A stretch of DNA of 64,000 nt from Palsa-147 sp963771905 (GTDB lineage Bacteria > Acidobacteriota > Terriglobia > Acidiferrales > UBA7541): the NCBI GenBank assembly GCA_963771905.1, contig CAVYVI010000009.1:806001-870000 (forward strand), given 5' to 3'. Below, piece after piece: positions 1 through 8,272 of the stretch. Within the stretch, counting starts at the first letter, position 1; every line of letters starts with the position of its first letter. Under the pieces are notes generated by a model that worked only from the letters and a program-made list of their open reading frames with translations, ran no database searches and had not been told where the DNA came from. A program made the position numbers and the translations under genes.

Positions 1-996
1 GCGGCGGCGGGACACGAAATCGTAGGGCTCGACAGCGATTTGTTCGAGCAGTGCACGTTTGGCGCGGAACCAATGAAGTTCCCGTCGATTCGCAAGGATC
101 TCCGCGATGTCGAACTCGCCGACGTGAAAGGTTTCGACGCCGTTATACATCTCGCCGGCCTGTCGAACGATCCGCTCGGAAATCTGAATCCCGATCTGAC
201 GTATGAAATCAATCATCGCGCATCGGTGAAGCTGGCGAAGCTCGCCAAGCAAGCGGGAGTCTCGCGATTTCTGTTTTCGTCATCGTGCAGCACGTATGGC
301 GCGGCGGGCGAAAAGATTCTCGACGAGACCGCGGACTTCAATCCCGTGACGCCGTACGGCCGATCGAAAGTTTTGGTCGAGCAGGAAGTAGCGCAACTCG
401 GGAGCGCGGAGTTTTCTCCCGTGTATTTGCGCAATGCGACGGCGTACGGAGTTTCGCCGCGCCTGCGCTTCGATCTCGTACTCAATAATCTTGTCGCCTG
501 GGCGCTGACCACCGGCCGCGTCTACATCAAGAGCGACGGCACGCCGTGGCGCCCGATCGTTCACATCGAGGATATTTCCCGCGCGTTTCTCGCGGCGCTT
601 GAAGCTCCGCGCGAGGCCATTCATAACCAGGCGTTCAACGTCGGCCGGAGCATCGAGAATTATCAAATCCGCGACCTCGCCGAGATCGTTCGCCAGACGA
701 TTCCGGGCTGCAAAGTGGAATACGCCGCGGATGCAGGGCCCGACACGCGCTGCTATCGCGCCGATTTCAGCAAGATCACCAAGGTGCTGCCTGCATTCCA
801 GCCGGTTTGGGATGCTCGAAAAGGCGCGCAGGAACTGTACGACGCGTATCGCAAAGTGGGTCTCGGCGCGGAGGATTTCGAAGGGCCGCGGTACATGCGC
901 ATCACGCACATCAAGGAATTGCTGGCGAGCGGGCGGCTGGATTCTTCGTTGCGCTGGACGGCGAAATCGACGGAAAGCGTTCTGCAGGCGCGCTGA
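1..996 (+). CDS. NAD-dependent epimerase/dehydratase (5' end outside window)
   Basis: Extended short-chain dehydrogenase that probably interconverts nucleotide sugars for the polysaccharide made by this cluster. The reading frame is open from base 1 and reads GHEIVGLDSDLFEQ before the first possible internal start (TTG at 40). That is the usual second strand of the N-terminal Rossmann fold, so the GxxGxxG start lies outside the window. Visible family marks are HLAGLSNDP, the SSSCSTYG serine strand and the catalytic YGRSK (YxxxK). The C-terminal half carries the sugar-binding region. The next gene, a 3,5-epimerase, starts 15 bases downstream, so the two are probably co-transcribed. The sugar substrate cannot be read from sequence. 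Confidence 0.85.
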   Translation, partial: AAAGHEIVGLDSDLFEQCTFGAEPMKFPSIRKDLRDVELADVKGFDAVIHLAGLSNDPLGNLNPDLTYEINHRASVKLAKLAKQAGVSRFLFSSSCSTYGAAGEKILDETADFNPVTPYGRSKVLVEQEVAQLGSAEFSPVYLRNATAYGVSPRLRFDLVLNNLVAWALTTGRVYIKSDGTPWRPIVHIEDISRAFLAALEAPREAIHNQAFNVGRSIENYQIRDLAEIVRQTIPGCKVEYAADAGPDTRCYRADFSKITKVLPAFQPVWDARKGAQELYDAYRKVGLGAEDFEGPRYMRITHIKELLASGRLDSSLRWTAKSTESVLQAR

Positions 997-1011
997 GGTG
1001 AGTGAACGAAT

Positions 1012-1542
1012 TTGATTTTCCGGGAGACCAAACTGAAGGGTGCGTTCGTCATCGAGCTCGAGAAGAAAACCGACGAGCGCGGATATTTTGCACGCACGTA
1101 TTGCGAGCACGAATTTGCCGGGCACGGATTGAACGCGCACTTCGTGCAGTGCAATGTGTCCTTCAACAAGCGGAAGGGCACGCTGCGCGGAATGCATTAT
1201 CAGGCGGAGCCATACGCGGAAGCGAAACTGGTCCGGTGCACGAGAGGATCGCTCTTTGATGCGATCATCGATCTTCGCCCGGAGTCGCCGACGTGCCGGC
1301 AGCATGTGAGCGAAATTCTATCCGCGGACAACGGGAAGATGCTCTTCATTCCCGAAGGTTTCGCGCACGGCTTTCAGACGCTCGAGGACGATACCGAAGT
1401 TTTTTATCAAATGTCGCAGTTTTACCATCCTGAGGTGGCGCGCGGCGTTCGATGGAACGATCCCGCGTTCCAAATTGCCTGGCCGCCCGCCGATCGAATC
1501 ATCATCCAGCGCGATCAGGAGTATCCGCTTCTTTCGCGCTAG
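1012..1542 (+). CDS. rfbC: dTDP-4-dehydrorhamnose 3,5-epimerase-like protein
   Basis: Cupin-fold sugar epimerase of 176 residues, the normal length for RmlC/RfbC. It should epimerise C3 and C5 of an NDP-4-keto-6-deoxyhexose in the cytoplasm. Family signatures are DERGYFARTY, QCNVSFNKRKGTLRGMHYQ with the catalytic His, and IPEGFAHGFQTL. The start is a TTG giving MIFRETKLKG; no ATG fits the conserved N-terminus. It sits between an epimerase/dehydratase and an M28-like gene in the same operon. Because rfbF (CDP-glucose synthesis) and a C-methyltransferase are nearby, the true substrate may be a CDP- rather than a dTDP-sugar. Confidence 0.88.
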   Translation: MIFRETKLKGAFVIELEKKTDERGYFARTYCEHEFAGHGLNAHFVQCNVSFNKRKGTLRGMHYQAEPYAEAKLVRCTRGSLFDAIIDLRPESPTCRQHVSEILSADNGKMLFIPEGFAHGFQTLEDDTEVFYQMSQFYHPEVARGVRWNDPAFQIAWPPADRIIIQRDQEYPLLSR

Positions 1543-1551
1543 GATAATCGC

Positions 1552-2925
1552 GTGACTTCATCTGTGAACGCTTCCACCAAGCCGGCCACCCTCGAATCCG
1601 CCACAGCGGGAATGGAGATGTATCGCCTGATCGAAGAGCTCTATCCCATTTGCCGGAGCATCACGGGCGACGGCCTGCGCGCGACGCTGCGGCGGATCCA
1701 GCAGGAAATTCCCATCACGATTCACGAAGTTCCGACCGGAACACCTGTGTTCGATTGGACCGTTCCGCGCGAATGGAACATTCGCGACGCCTATGTAAAG
1801 AACGCCGCGGGCGAGCGCGTCATCGATTTCCAGCGGTCGAATCTGCACGTCGTGAACTACAGCATGCCCATCCATCGCACGATGCGCCTATCCGAATTGC
1901 GCGAGCATCTGCACACGCTGCCCGACCGGCCGGATTTGATCCCGTATCGGACCTCCTACTATCAAGAGACGTGGGGATTTTGCCTGAGCCAGCGGCAGCT
2001 CGATGCGTTGCCCGACGGCGAGTACGAAGCCTGCATCGATTCGTCGCTGGAGGCTGGAAGTCTCAGCTACGGCGAATATTTGTTGCGCGGGCAGACCACG
2101 GACGAAATTTTAATTTCCTGCCATTCCTGCCATCCCTCGCTTGCGAACGACAACCTTTCCGGGATCGCTGTGGCCGTGAGCCTTGCGAAGGAATTGAGCG
2201 CCGAGCCACGCCGGTACTCCTATCGCTTCCTTTTCATTCCCGGGACGATTGGAGCGATCACGTGGCTGAGCCGGAACGAAGACGTTGTTTCGCGCATTCG
2301 ACACGGATTGGTGCTCGCCGGCGTCGGGGACGCCGGGAAAATCACCTACAAGAAAAGCCGGCGCGCAAACGCGGAAATCGATCGCGTCGTCGCGCATGTT
2401 TTCGCGAAATCCGGCTCCGACACACAAATTCAGGATTTTTCGCCGTACGGGTATGACGAGAGACAATATTGCTCGCCGGGATTCAATCTCGCCGTCGGGC
2501 GCTTTTCCCGGACGCCGCACGGCACGTTTCCCGAATATCACACTTCCGCCGACAATTTCGATTTCGTGAAGCCGACGGCGCTCGCGGATTCGCTCGCCAT
2601 GTGCCGGAGGATTTTTCACACGCTGGAAGGGAATCGCACGTACCGGAATCGAAATCCGAAGTGCGAGCCGCAGCTCGGAAAGCGCGGGCTCTATCGCGCC
2701 ATCGGCGGCCATGCCGACGCGGGCGCGCGCGAAATGGCCATGCTATGGGTTCTGAATTTGTCGGACGGCGAGCACACCTTGCTCGACATCGCCGAGCGCT
2801 CGGGTCTGGCATTCGACGCCATTCAATTCGCGGCGCAGACGCTATCCGAACACAGTCTTTTAGAAGAATCCAAGAGTTCGGCTACGCCGGCAGAAGGCCG
2901 GACGCACCAGGAGGAACGAACATGA
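1552..2925 (+). CDS. DUF4910 aminopeptidase-like (M28-type) protein
   Basis: 457-residue protein resembling the DUF4910/DUF2172 family, a zinc-peptidase (M28) fold that recurs in surface-polysaccharide clusters. The motif SCHSCHPSLANDNLSGI near residue 190 supplies metal-binding His and Asp, and PEYHTSADNFDF near residue 325 supplies a later ligand region. A winged-helix-like tail follows (residues about 390-440). GTG start with a 9-base gap after rfbC. The stop overlaps the next ATG by 4 bases, so translation is probably coupled. Its role here is unknown; removal of an amide or peptide-linked group from a sugar precursor is only inference. Confidence 0.75.
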   Translation: MTSSVNASTKPATLESATAGMEMYRLIEELYPICRSITGDGLRATLRRIQQEIPITIHEVPTGTPVFDWTVPREWNIRDAYVKNAAGERVIDFQRSNLHVVNYSMPIHRTMRLSELREHLHTLPDRPDLIPYRTSYYQETWGFCLSQRQLDALPDGEYEACIDSSLEAGSLSYGEYLLRGQTTDEILISCHSCHPSLANDNLSGIAVAVSLAKELSAEPRRYSYRFLFIPGTIGAITWLSRNEDVVSRIRHGLVLAGVGDAGKITYKKSRRANAEIDRVVAHVFAKSGSDTQIQDFSPYGYDERQYCSPGFNLAVGRFSRTPHGTFPEYHTSADNFDFVKPTALADSLAMCRRIFHTLEGNRTYRNRNPKCEPQLGKRGLYRAIGGHADAGAREMAMLWVLNLSDGEHTLLDIAERSGLAFDAIQFAAQTLSEHSLLEESKSSATPAEGRTHQEERT

Positions 2926-3857
2926 ATTCAGTCTTCACCGACGCGGCGATCAGCGACGACAAGCGTCGCGAGCTTCTCTATCAAGGTCAGCTCTTCGTCT
3001 ACAACGCGTGTCCCGCATCGCTCGAGTTCTGCGAATTTGCGCGAGGAATGATCCGCGAAGCGTTCGGCTCGCTGGATCCGGAAACGGCGCAATACCAAAT
3101 GGAAGTCGAGAAGTATGCCGCCGTCCTCGCCGAGCTGAAGCCGAAATTCATTCATCATCCGAAATCGAAGCATTACATTCCGGAAATCCTGCGGCAGCTC
3201 GGGTGCGACCTCGAGCAGACCTACTTCGACGTGCCGCGCATGCGCAGCTCGACGTCGGACGACTATCTCACCTCGGGAATCGCCTACGCATTTCACGCGC
3301 ATCGCGACACCTGGTATTCCGCGCCGATGTGCCAGATTAATTTCTGGATTCCCATCTTCCAGATTGTCCCTGCGAACGGCATGGCCTTCCACCCGCGTTA
3401 CTGGAGCCACGGTGTGAAGAACGGTTCGCACGACTACAACTATGAAGAGTGGAATCGCACGAGCCGTCAGACGGCGGCGCAACACATCAAGACCGACACC
3501 CGCAAGCAGCCGAAAGCCGAAGAACCGATGGAACTCGATCCGCAGGTGCGGGTGATTCCTCCGCCGGGCGGAATTATCATCTTCTCGGGGGCGCAGATGC
3601 ATTCGTCGGTGCCGAACGATTCCGGCAAGACGCGCTTTAGCATCGACTTTCGCACGGTGCACCTCGGCGATACGCGCGCACACCGGGGCGCGCCGAACGT
3701 GGACTCGCACTGCACGGGCACGACGATGCGCGATTATCTGCACGGCACTGACTTGTCGCATCTGCCCGAGGACGTGATCGAAGCGTATGACACGCCGCCG
3801 CACGCGGTTTCCGGCGTATCGTCGGGAGCGCCCACGTCCGGCGCGCCGGTTCGCTAG
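2922..3857 (+). CDS. 2-oxoglutarate/Fe(II)-dependent oxygenase (phytanoyl-CoA dioxygenase-like)
   Basis: 311-residue non-haem iron oxygenase. The HAHRDTW stretch gives the HxD iron ligands, and HSSVPNDSGKTRFSIDFRT gives the distal His and the Arg that binds 2-oxoglutarate. The ATG at 2922 is chosen because it has a strong GGAGGAA ribosome site and a 4-base overlap with the upstream stop; the frame runs further upstream but only inside the previous gene. Placed among sugar-modifying genes, it may hydroxylate a sugar or acyl decoration of the polymer. That substrate is inference. Confidence 0.72.
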   Translation: MNSVFTDAAISDDKRRELLYQGQLFVYNACPASLEFCEFARGMIREAFGSLDPETAQYQMEVEKYAAVLAELKPKFIHHPKSKHYIPEILRQLGCDLEQTYFDVPRMRSSTSDDYLTSGIAYAFHAHRDTWYSAPMCQINFWIPIFQIVPANGMAFHPRYWSHGVKNGSHDYNYEEWNRTSRQTAAQHIKTDTRKQPKAEEPMELDPQVRVIPPPGGIIIFSGAQMHSSVPNDSGKTRFSIDFRTVHLGDTRAHRGAPNVDSHCTGTTMRDYLHGTDLSHLPEDVIEAYDTPPHAVSGVSSGAPTSGAPVR

Positions 3858-3864
3858 GATTTTG

Positions 3865-4596
3865 ATGACGCGAGCATTGGAAAATCAGTACGCGCTGGTG
3901 ACCGGAGCGAGTTCGGGAATCGGCCGGGCCTTCGCAATGGCGCTGGCCGAACAAGGCGCGTGCGTCGCGATGGTGGCGCGGCGGCGAGAAATCCTCGAGG
4001 CGATTGTGGCGGAAGCGAGCGCGAAGAAATACGACATGCGCGCGTTTCCGGCCGACCTGATGCGGGAAGGCGAAATTCGCGCGCTGCGCGAGCGGGTCGA
4101 GCGGGAACTGGGCGCAGTCGATATCCTCGTGCACAGCGCCGGGCACATTTACCATGGGCGGCTCGAGGCTTCGCCGGCCGCGGATCTCGAATCGCAATTT
4201 ATCGCCAATGTCCGCGGACCGTATTTGTTGACGCAAGAGCTGCTTCCGTTCCTCCGCAAGCGCCCGGGGCAGATCGTATTCATCAATTCGAGCGCGGGCC
4301 TCAAGGCGAGCGCGGGCGCGGGGCAATTTTCCGCGACGCAGCATGCGCTCAAAGCCATCGCGGAGAGTTTGCGCGATGAAGTGAATGCGGAAGGAATTCG
4401 CGTCCTGAATATTTTTCCGGGACGCACGGCCACTCCCCGGCAAAAGGAAATTTACCGGGAAGAAGGCCGGGTCTACCAGCCGGAGGTGCTGCTCCAGCCG
4501 GAATCCATCGCGGCGATGGCCGTGGCGGCGCTTTCGCTGCCGCGCACGGCGGAAGTAACCGAAATCCGAATTCGCCCGATGCAGAAGTCCTATTAG
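3865..4596 (+). CDS. Short-chain dehydrogenase/reductase lacking catalytic Tyr and Lys
   Basis: Classical-SDR-sized protein (243 residues). The Rossmann cofactor motif TGASSGIG is intact and the active-site serine lies in INSSAGL. At the usual YxxxK position the protein reads FSATQ, so both catalytic Tyr and Lys are replaced (bases 4327-4341). Cofactor binding may persist without normal redox chemistry, or the protein may be non-catalytic. ATG at 3865, 7 bases after the oxygenase stop; the longer open frame is overlap with the upstream gene. The next gene follows after 8 bases. SDR fold is certain; activity is doubtful. Confidence 0.78.
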   Translation: MTRALENQYALVTGASSGIGRAFAMALAEQGACVAMVARRREILEAIVAEASAKKYDMRAFPADLMREGEIRALRERVERELGAVDILVHSAGHIYHGRLEASPAADLESQFIANVRGPYLLTQELLPFLRKRPGQIVFINSSAGLKASAGAGQFSATQHALKAIAESLRDEVNAEGIRVLNIFPGRTATPRQKEIYREEGRVYQPEVLLQPESIAAMAVAALSLPRTAEVTEIRIRPMQKSY

Positions 4597-4604
4597 GAAT
4601 CGAG

Positions 4605-5849
4605 ATGACGCTGAACACACAAACGCCGTGCCGATTCTGCGGAGCGCCGGTTTCAACCACGGTGGTGGACCTCGGGATGTCGCCACTGTGTGAGAGTTTC
4701 CTGAACGCCGACCAGCTCAACCGCATGGAACCGTTCTATCCGCTGCACGTCACTGTGTGCGGGAAATGTTTCCTCGTTCAACTCGAGGAATACGTCAAGC
4801 CCGAGAATATTTTTACCGACTACGCGTATTTCTCATCGTTCTCGGATAGCTGGCTCAAGCACGCGGAAAACTACACGGACTTGATGGTGCAGCGTTTTGG
4901 CCTGAACGCGAAAAGTCACGTCGTCGAGTTGGCGAGCAACGACGGCTATTTGCTCCAATACTTCGTGAAAAAGGGCATTCCGTCGCTCGGAATCGAGCCC
5001 GCCGCAAACGTGGCCGAAGTGGCCGTGAAGAAAGGGGTGCCGACGCTCGTGAAATTTTTCGGCGCCGAAACAGCAACGGAACTCGCGAAGCACGGGAAAC
5101 AGGCCGACCTGCTGCTCGGAAACAATGTGCTGGCGCAGGTGCCGGATCTGAACGATTTCGTTGGTGGCATGAAAATCCTGCTCAAGCCGCAGGGCGTGAT
5201 CACCATCGAATTCCCGCACCTGATGCGGCTGATGGATGAAAATCAGTTCGACACGATTTATCACGAGCACTTCTCCTACTTCTCGCTCTTCACTTCCGAG
5301 AAGATATTCGCGTCGCACGGACTGATACTCTTCGACGTGGACGAATTGCCGACGCACGGCGGCTCACTGCGCATCTACGGACGCCACGCCGCGGATTCGT
5401 CGAAGCCGGTCAGCCAGCGCGTCGTCGATTTGCGCGCCCGCGAAGAAGCGGCCGGGCTGACGCGTCTCGATGGCTACACGCGATTTGCGGAGCAGGTGAA
5501 AGCGACGAAGCGCAAACTTCTCGAGTTCCTGATTCAAGCCAAGCGCGATGGAAAAAGCGTCGCCGGGTACGGCGCGCCGGGAAAAGGGAACACGCTGCTG
5601 AATTACTGCGGCATCCGCACGGATTTTCTCGATTACACGGTGGATCGCAGCCCGTACAAGCACGGAAAATTCACACCGGGGACGCACATTCCGATTTTTT
5701 CGCCGGAAAAGATTCGCGAAACGCGGCCTGATTACTTGTTGATTCTGCCGTGGAACCTCAAAGAAGAAATCATGAAGCAGATGGCGTACATTCGAGAATG
5801 GGATGGCCGGTTCGTCGTTCCTATTCCGGAGGCAAAAGTTTATTCGTAG
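4605..5849 (+). CDS. SAM-dependent sugar C-methyltransferase (three-domain type)
   Basis: 414-residue protein with the layout of NDP-hexose C-methyltransferases: an N-terminal zinc-binding region (CRFCGAPV then CGKCF), a Rossmann SAM domain (VELASNDGYLLQYF, about residues 105-118) and a C-terminal domain with GYGAPGKGNTLLNYCG near residue 325. Expected reaction is methyl transfer to a carbon of a nucleotide-linked keto sugar. It fits with the 3,5-epimerase and the cytidylyltransferase around it for making a branched or deoxy sugar. ATG at 4605 preceded by GAATCGAG, 8 bases after the SDR. Confidence 0.85.
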   Translation: MTLNTQTPCRFCGAPVSTTVVDLGMSPLCESFLNADQLNRMEPFYPLHVTVCGKCFLVQLEEYVKPENIFTDYAYFSSFSDSWLKHAENYTDLMVQRFGLNAKSHVVELASNDGYLLQYFVKKGIPSLGIEPAANVAEVAVKKGVPTLVKFFGAETATELAKHGKQADLLLGNNVLAQVPDLNDFVGGMKILLKPQGVITIEFPHLMRLMDENQFDTIYHEHFSYFSLFTSEKIFASHGLILFDVDELPTHGGSLRIYGRHAADSSKPVSQRVVDLRAREEAAGLTRLDGYTRFAEQVKATKRKLLEFLIQAKRDGKSVAGYGAPGKGNTLLNYCGIRTDFLDYTVDRSPYKHGKFTPGTHIPIFSPEKIRETRPDYLLILPWNLKEEIMKQMAYIREWDGRFVVPIPEAKVYS

Positions 5850-5906
5850 GATTCATCCGGCCGCGCCGGTGTTCGGGTGCGCGGGCCGGTGCAAAGGAAG
5901 GCGGTC

Positions 5907-6770
5907 ATGAAAGTCGTTCTGTTTTGCGGCGGGTTGGGCACGCGACTGCGCGATTACAGCGAGAGCGTTCCGAAGCCCATGGTGCCGATCGGCTACCGGC
6001 CGATTTTGTGGCACCTGATGAAGTATTACGCGCACTTCGGCCATAAGGATTTCATTTTGTGCCTCGGCTATCGCGCCGACGCCATCAAGGAATATTTCCT
6101 CAACTTCAACGAGTGCGTGTCGAACGATTTCGTTCTGTCATCCGGCGGCGCGAAGCTCGAGCTGCTGAATCGCGACATTCAGGATTGGACGATCACGTTC
6201 GCCGAAACCGGCGCGAACTCGAACATTGGCCAGCGTCTGAAAGCCATCGAGAAATACGTGAAGGACGAGCACGTTTTTCTCGCCAACTACAGCGACGGAC
6301 TGACCAATCTCCATTTCCCGACATATCTCGATCGCGCGATGAAGCAGAACAAGATCGCGAGTTTCGTGAGCGTGAAGCCGAATCTGAGTTATCACTTGGT
6401 GCAATCGGAGCCGGGCGGACTCGTCTCGGAGATCAAGCCGATTACGCAGACCAACGTGCGCGTGAACGGCGGTTACTTTGTCTTGAAACAGGATATCTTC
6501 CGTTACCTGAAGAATGGCGAGGAGCTCGTTCTCGAGCCGTTCCAGCGCCTGATCGCCGAGAAGCAGTTAGCTGCCTACGAACACGACGGCTTCTTCGCCT
6601 GCATGGACACGTTCAAGGACAAGCAGCAGCTCGACGATCTCTACTCACAGGGCAACGCGCCGTGGGAAGTCTGGAAGAATGCGGCGAAGGATGAAGCCGC
6701 GGAATCGCCTTCCGCGCCCCGCACAGGAAAGCCGAACTCGGTAAAGATGCCAGCGGGCCGCCATGCTTAA
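5907..6770 (+). CDS. rfbF: Glucose-1-phosphate cytidylyltransferase-like nucleotidyltransferase
   Basis: 287-residue nucleotidyltransferase expected to make CDP-glucose (CTP + glucose-1-phosphate), the first step to CDP-deoxysugars. The N-terminal signature is FCGGLGTRLRDYSESVPKPM, followed by LANYSDGLTNL (metal-binding Asp) and RVNGGYFVLKQDIF. ATG at 5907 was preferred over an upstream in-frame start because it begins exactly at MKVVLFCGG and is preceded by AAGGAAGG. The last 25 residues are Pro/Ser/Lys-rich and atypical of the family. The 3' end overlaps the PIG-L gene by 8 bases. Confidence 0.87.
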   Translation: MKVVLFCGGLGTRLRDYSESVPKPMVPIGYRPILWHLMKYYAHFGHKDFILCLGYRADAIKEYFLNFNECVSNDFVLSSGGAKLELLNRDIQDWTITFAETGANSNIGQRLKAIEKYVKDEHVFLANYSDGLTNLHFPTYLDRAMKQNKIASFVSVKPNLSYHLVQSEPGGLVSEIKPITQTNVRVNGGYFVLKQDIFRYLKNGEELVLEPFQRLIAEKQLAAYEHDGFFACMDTFKDKQQLDDLYSQGNAPWEVWKNAAKDEAAESPSAPRTGKPNSVKMPAGRHA

Positions 6771-7416
6771 TCTCACGCTTGGGCAGAAGCCCGGCGCACT
6801 CCGCCGCGTTCTCTGCCTCGGCGCGCACTCCGATGATATTGAAATCGGTTGCGGCGGAACGATTCTCCGCCTGCTGCGCGAGCACCGACAGTGCGAAGTC
6901 TATTGGGCCGTGTTCAGCGGTTCGCCGGAACGTCAGCGCGAGGCGCTCGCGAGCGCCAAATTGTTTTTGAGCCATGCGGCCTCGAAGAAAATCGTCGTGC
7001 ATAAATTCCGCGACGGCTTCTTCCCGCACGATGGCGCCCGAATCAAGCTGGAGTTTGAAAAGTTGAAGCGTTCATTCCAGCCCGACGTGATCTTCACGCA
7101 TTACCGTCAGGATTTGCACCAGGATCATCGCGTGATCAACGAGCTGACCTGGAACACGTTCCGGAATCACCTGATCCTGGAATACGAGATTCCAAAATAC
7201 GACGGCGATCTCGGCGCGCCGAATTTTTATGTCCCGGTCAATGGCCTGGAGTCGCATGAGAAAGTGCGGAATCTTCAGCAGGCTTTCCGCTCGCAGCGCG
7301 GCAAGCACTGGTTCACCGACGATTTGTTCCTGGGCCTGATGCGCGTGCGCGGTATGGAAGCGAATTCGCCGACGCATTACGCCGAGGCCTTCTACGCTCG
7401 GAAGCTCGTGCTGTGA
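6763..7416 (+). CDS. PIG-L family deacetylase
   Basis: 217-residue LmbE/PIG-L hydrolase, probably a zinc-dependent N-deacetylase acting on an N-acetylated sugar. GAHSDDIEIGCGGT holds the AHxDD metal motif (residues about 20-33), and HQDH in RQDLHQDHRVIN gives the second metal site. It overlaps the upstream rfbF gene by 8 bases, so it belongs to the same operon. Its partner substrate is probably an amino sugar of the exported polymer; the exact sugar is not visible. Confidence 0.85.
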   Translation: MLNLTLGQKPGALRRVLCLGAHSDDIEIGCGGTILRLLREHRQCEVYWAVFSGSPERQREALASAKLFLSHAASKKIVVHKFRDGFFPHDGARIKLEFEKLKRSFQPDVIFTHYRQDLHQDHRVINELTWNTFRNHLILEYEIPKYDGDLGAPNFYVPVNGLESHEKVRNLQQAFRSQRGKHWFTDDLFLGLMRVRGMEANSPTHYAEAFYARKLVL

Positions 7417-7444
7417 AAAAGAATCGCCAAAAGGTGCAGAACAC

Positions 7445-8230
7445 TTGAATCGGGAATCACTGGCCGAACTGTGGCGTTATCGCGAGCTCTTGTATTTTCT
7501 CGCCTGGCGCGACGTCAAAGTACGTTACAAGCAAGCGTTTCTCGGCGCGGCGTGGGCCATCATCCAGCCGCTGTTCACGATGATCGTCTTCACGCTTTTG
7601 TTTGGTGGACGCGCAGGAGTGCCGAGCGACGGCATTCCGTACCCGGTGTTTTCCTATTGCGCGCTGGTGCCATGGGTTTATTTTTCGGGCACCTTGGGAC
7701 TCGGGGGCAATAGTCTCGTCTCAAATGCTAGCCTCATCACGAAGGTCTACTTTCCTCGCGTGCTCCTGCCCGCCGCCGCGGCATTGGGCGGCATGCTGGA
7801 TTTCGCCATCAGCTCCGTCCTTCTCGTCGCCATGCTCATTTATTACCACGTGGGCGTGAGCTGGCGTCTGCTACTGTTGCCCGGATTCGTGGTCGGAGTC
7901 TTCGTGCTGGCGTTCGGCGTCAGCATGATCCTCGCTGCCATGAACGTGCGTTACCGCGACATCAAATACGCCATCCCATTCCTCGTTCAGATCGGGCTGT
8001 TTGTCACGCCGATCATTTATCCGGTGACTTTTGTACCCAGGAAATACCGGCCCTTGGTCGCCTTGAATCCGATGTCGGGAATCATCGAAGGTTTTCGTTC
8101 CTGCGTTTTCCCTTCGCGCCACATGGATTGGAAGCTCGTGGGCATATCCTTCGCGGTGACGTGCGCGGTACTCATCGTGGGCGTTATGTATTTTCGTAAG
8201 ACGGAGCGCACCTTTGCGGACATCGTCTAA
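7445..8230 (+). CDS. wzm: Polysaccharide ABC transporter, permease (Wzm/ABC-2 type)
   Basis: 261-residue inner-membrane permease with about six hydrophobic segments and the N-terminal RELLYFLAWRDVKVRYKQ motif typical of Wzm/KpsM-type polysaccharide exporters. It should export an undecaprenyl-linked O-antigen-like polymer with the ATPase encoded next. TTG start; 28 bases after the deacetylase. The LNPMSGIIEGFR stretch near the last helices is also characteristic. An ABC route implies the polymer is completed in the cytoplasm before export. Confidence 0.9.
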   Translation: MNRESLAELWRYRELLYFLAWRDVKVRYKQAFLGAAWAIIQPLFTMIVFTLLFGGRAGVPSDGIPYPVFSYCALVPWVYFSGTLGLGGNSLVSNASLITKVYFPRVLLPAAAALGGMLDFAISSVLLVAMLIYYHVGVSWRLLLLPGFVVGVFVLAFGVSMILAAMNVRYRDIKYAIPFLVQIGLFVTPIIYPVTFVPRKYRPLVALNPMSGIIEGFRSCVFPSRHMDWKLVGISFAVTCAVLIVGVMYFRKTERTFADIV

Positions 8231-8272
8231 GCCCCGGGGCGCAACCTGGCGGATGAAAGTGCGGCTGCCATC

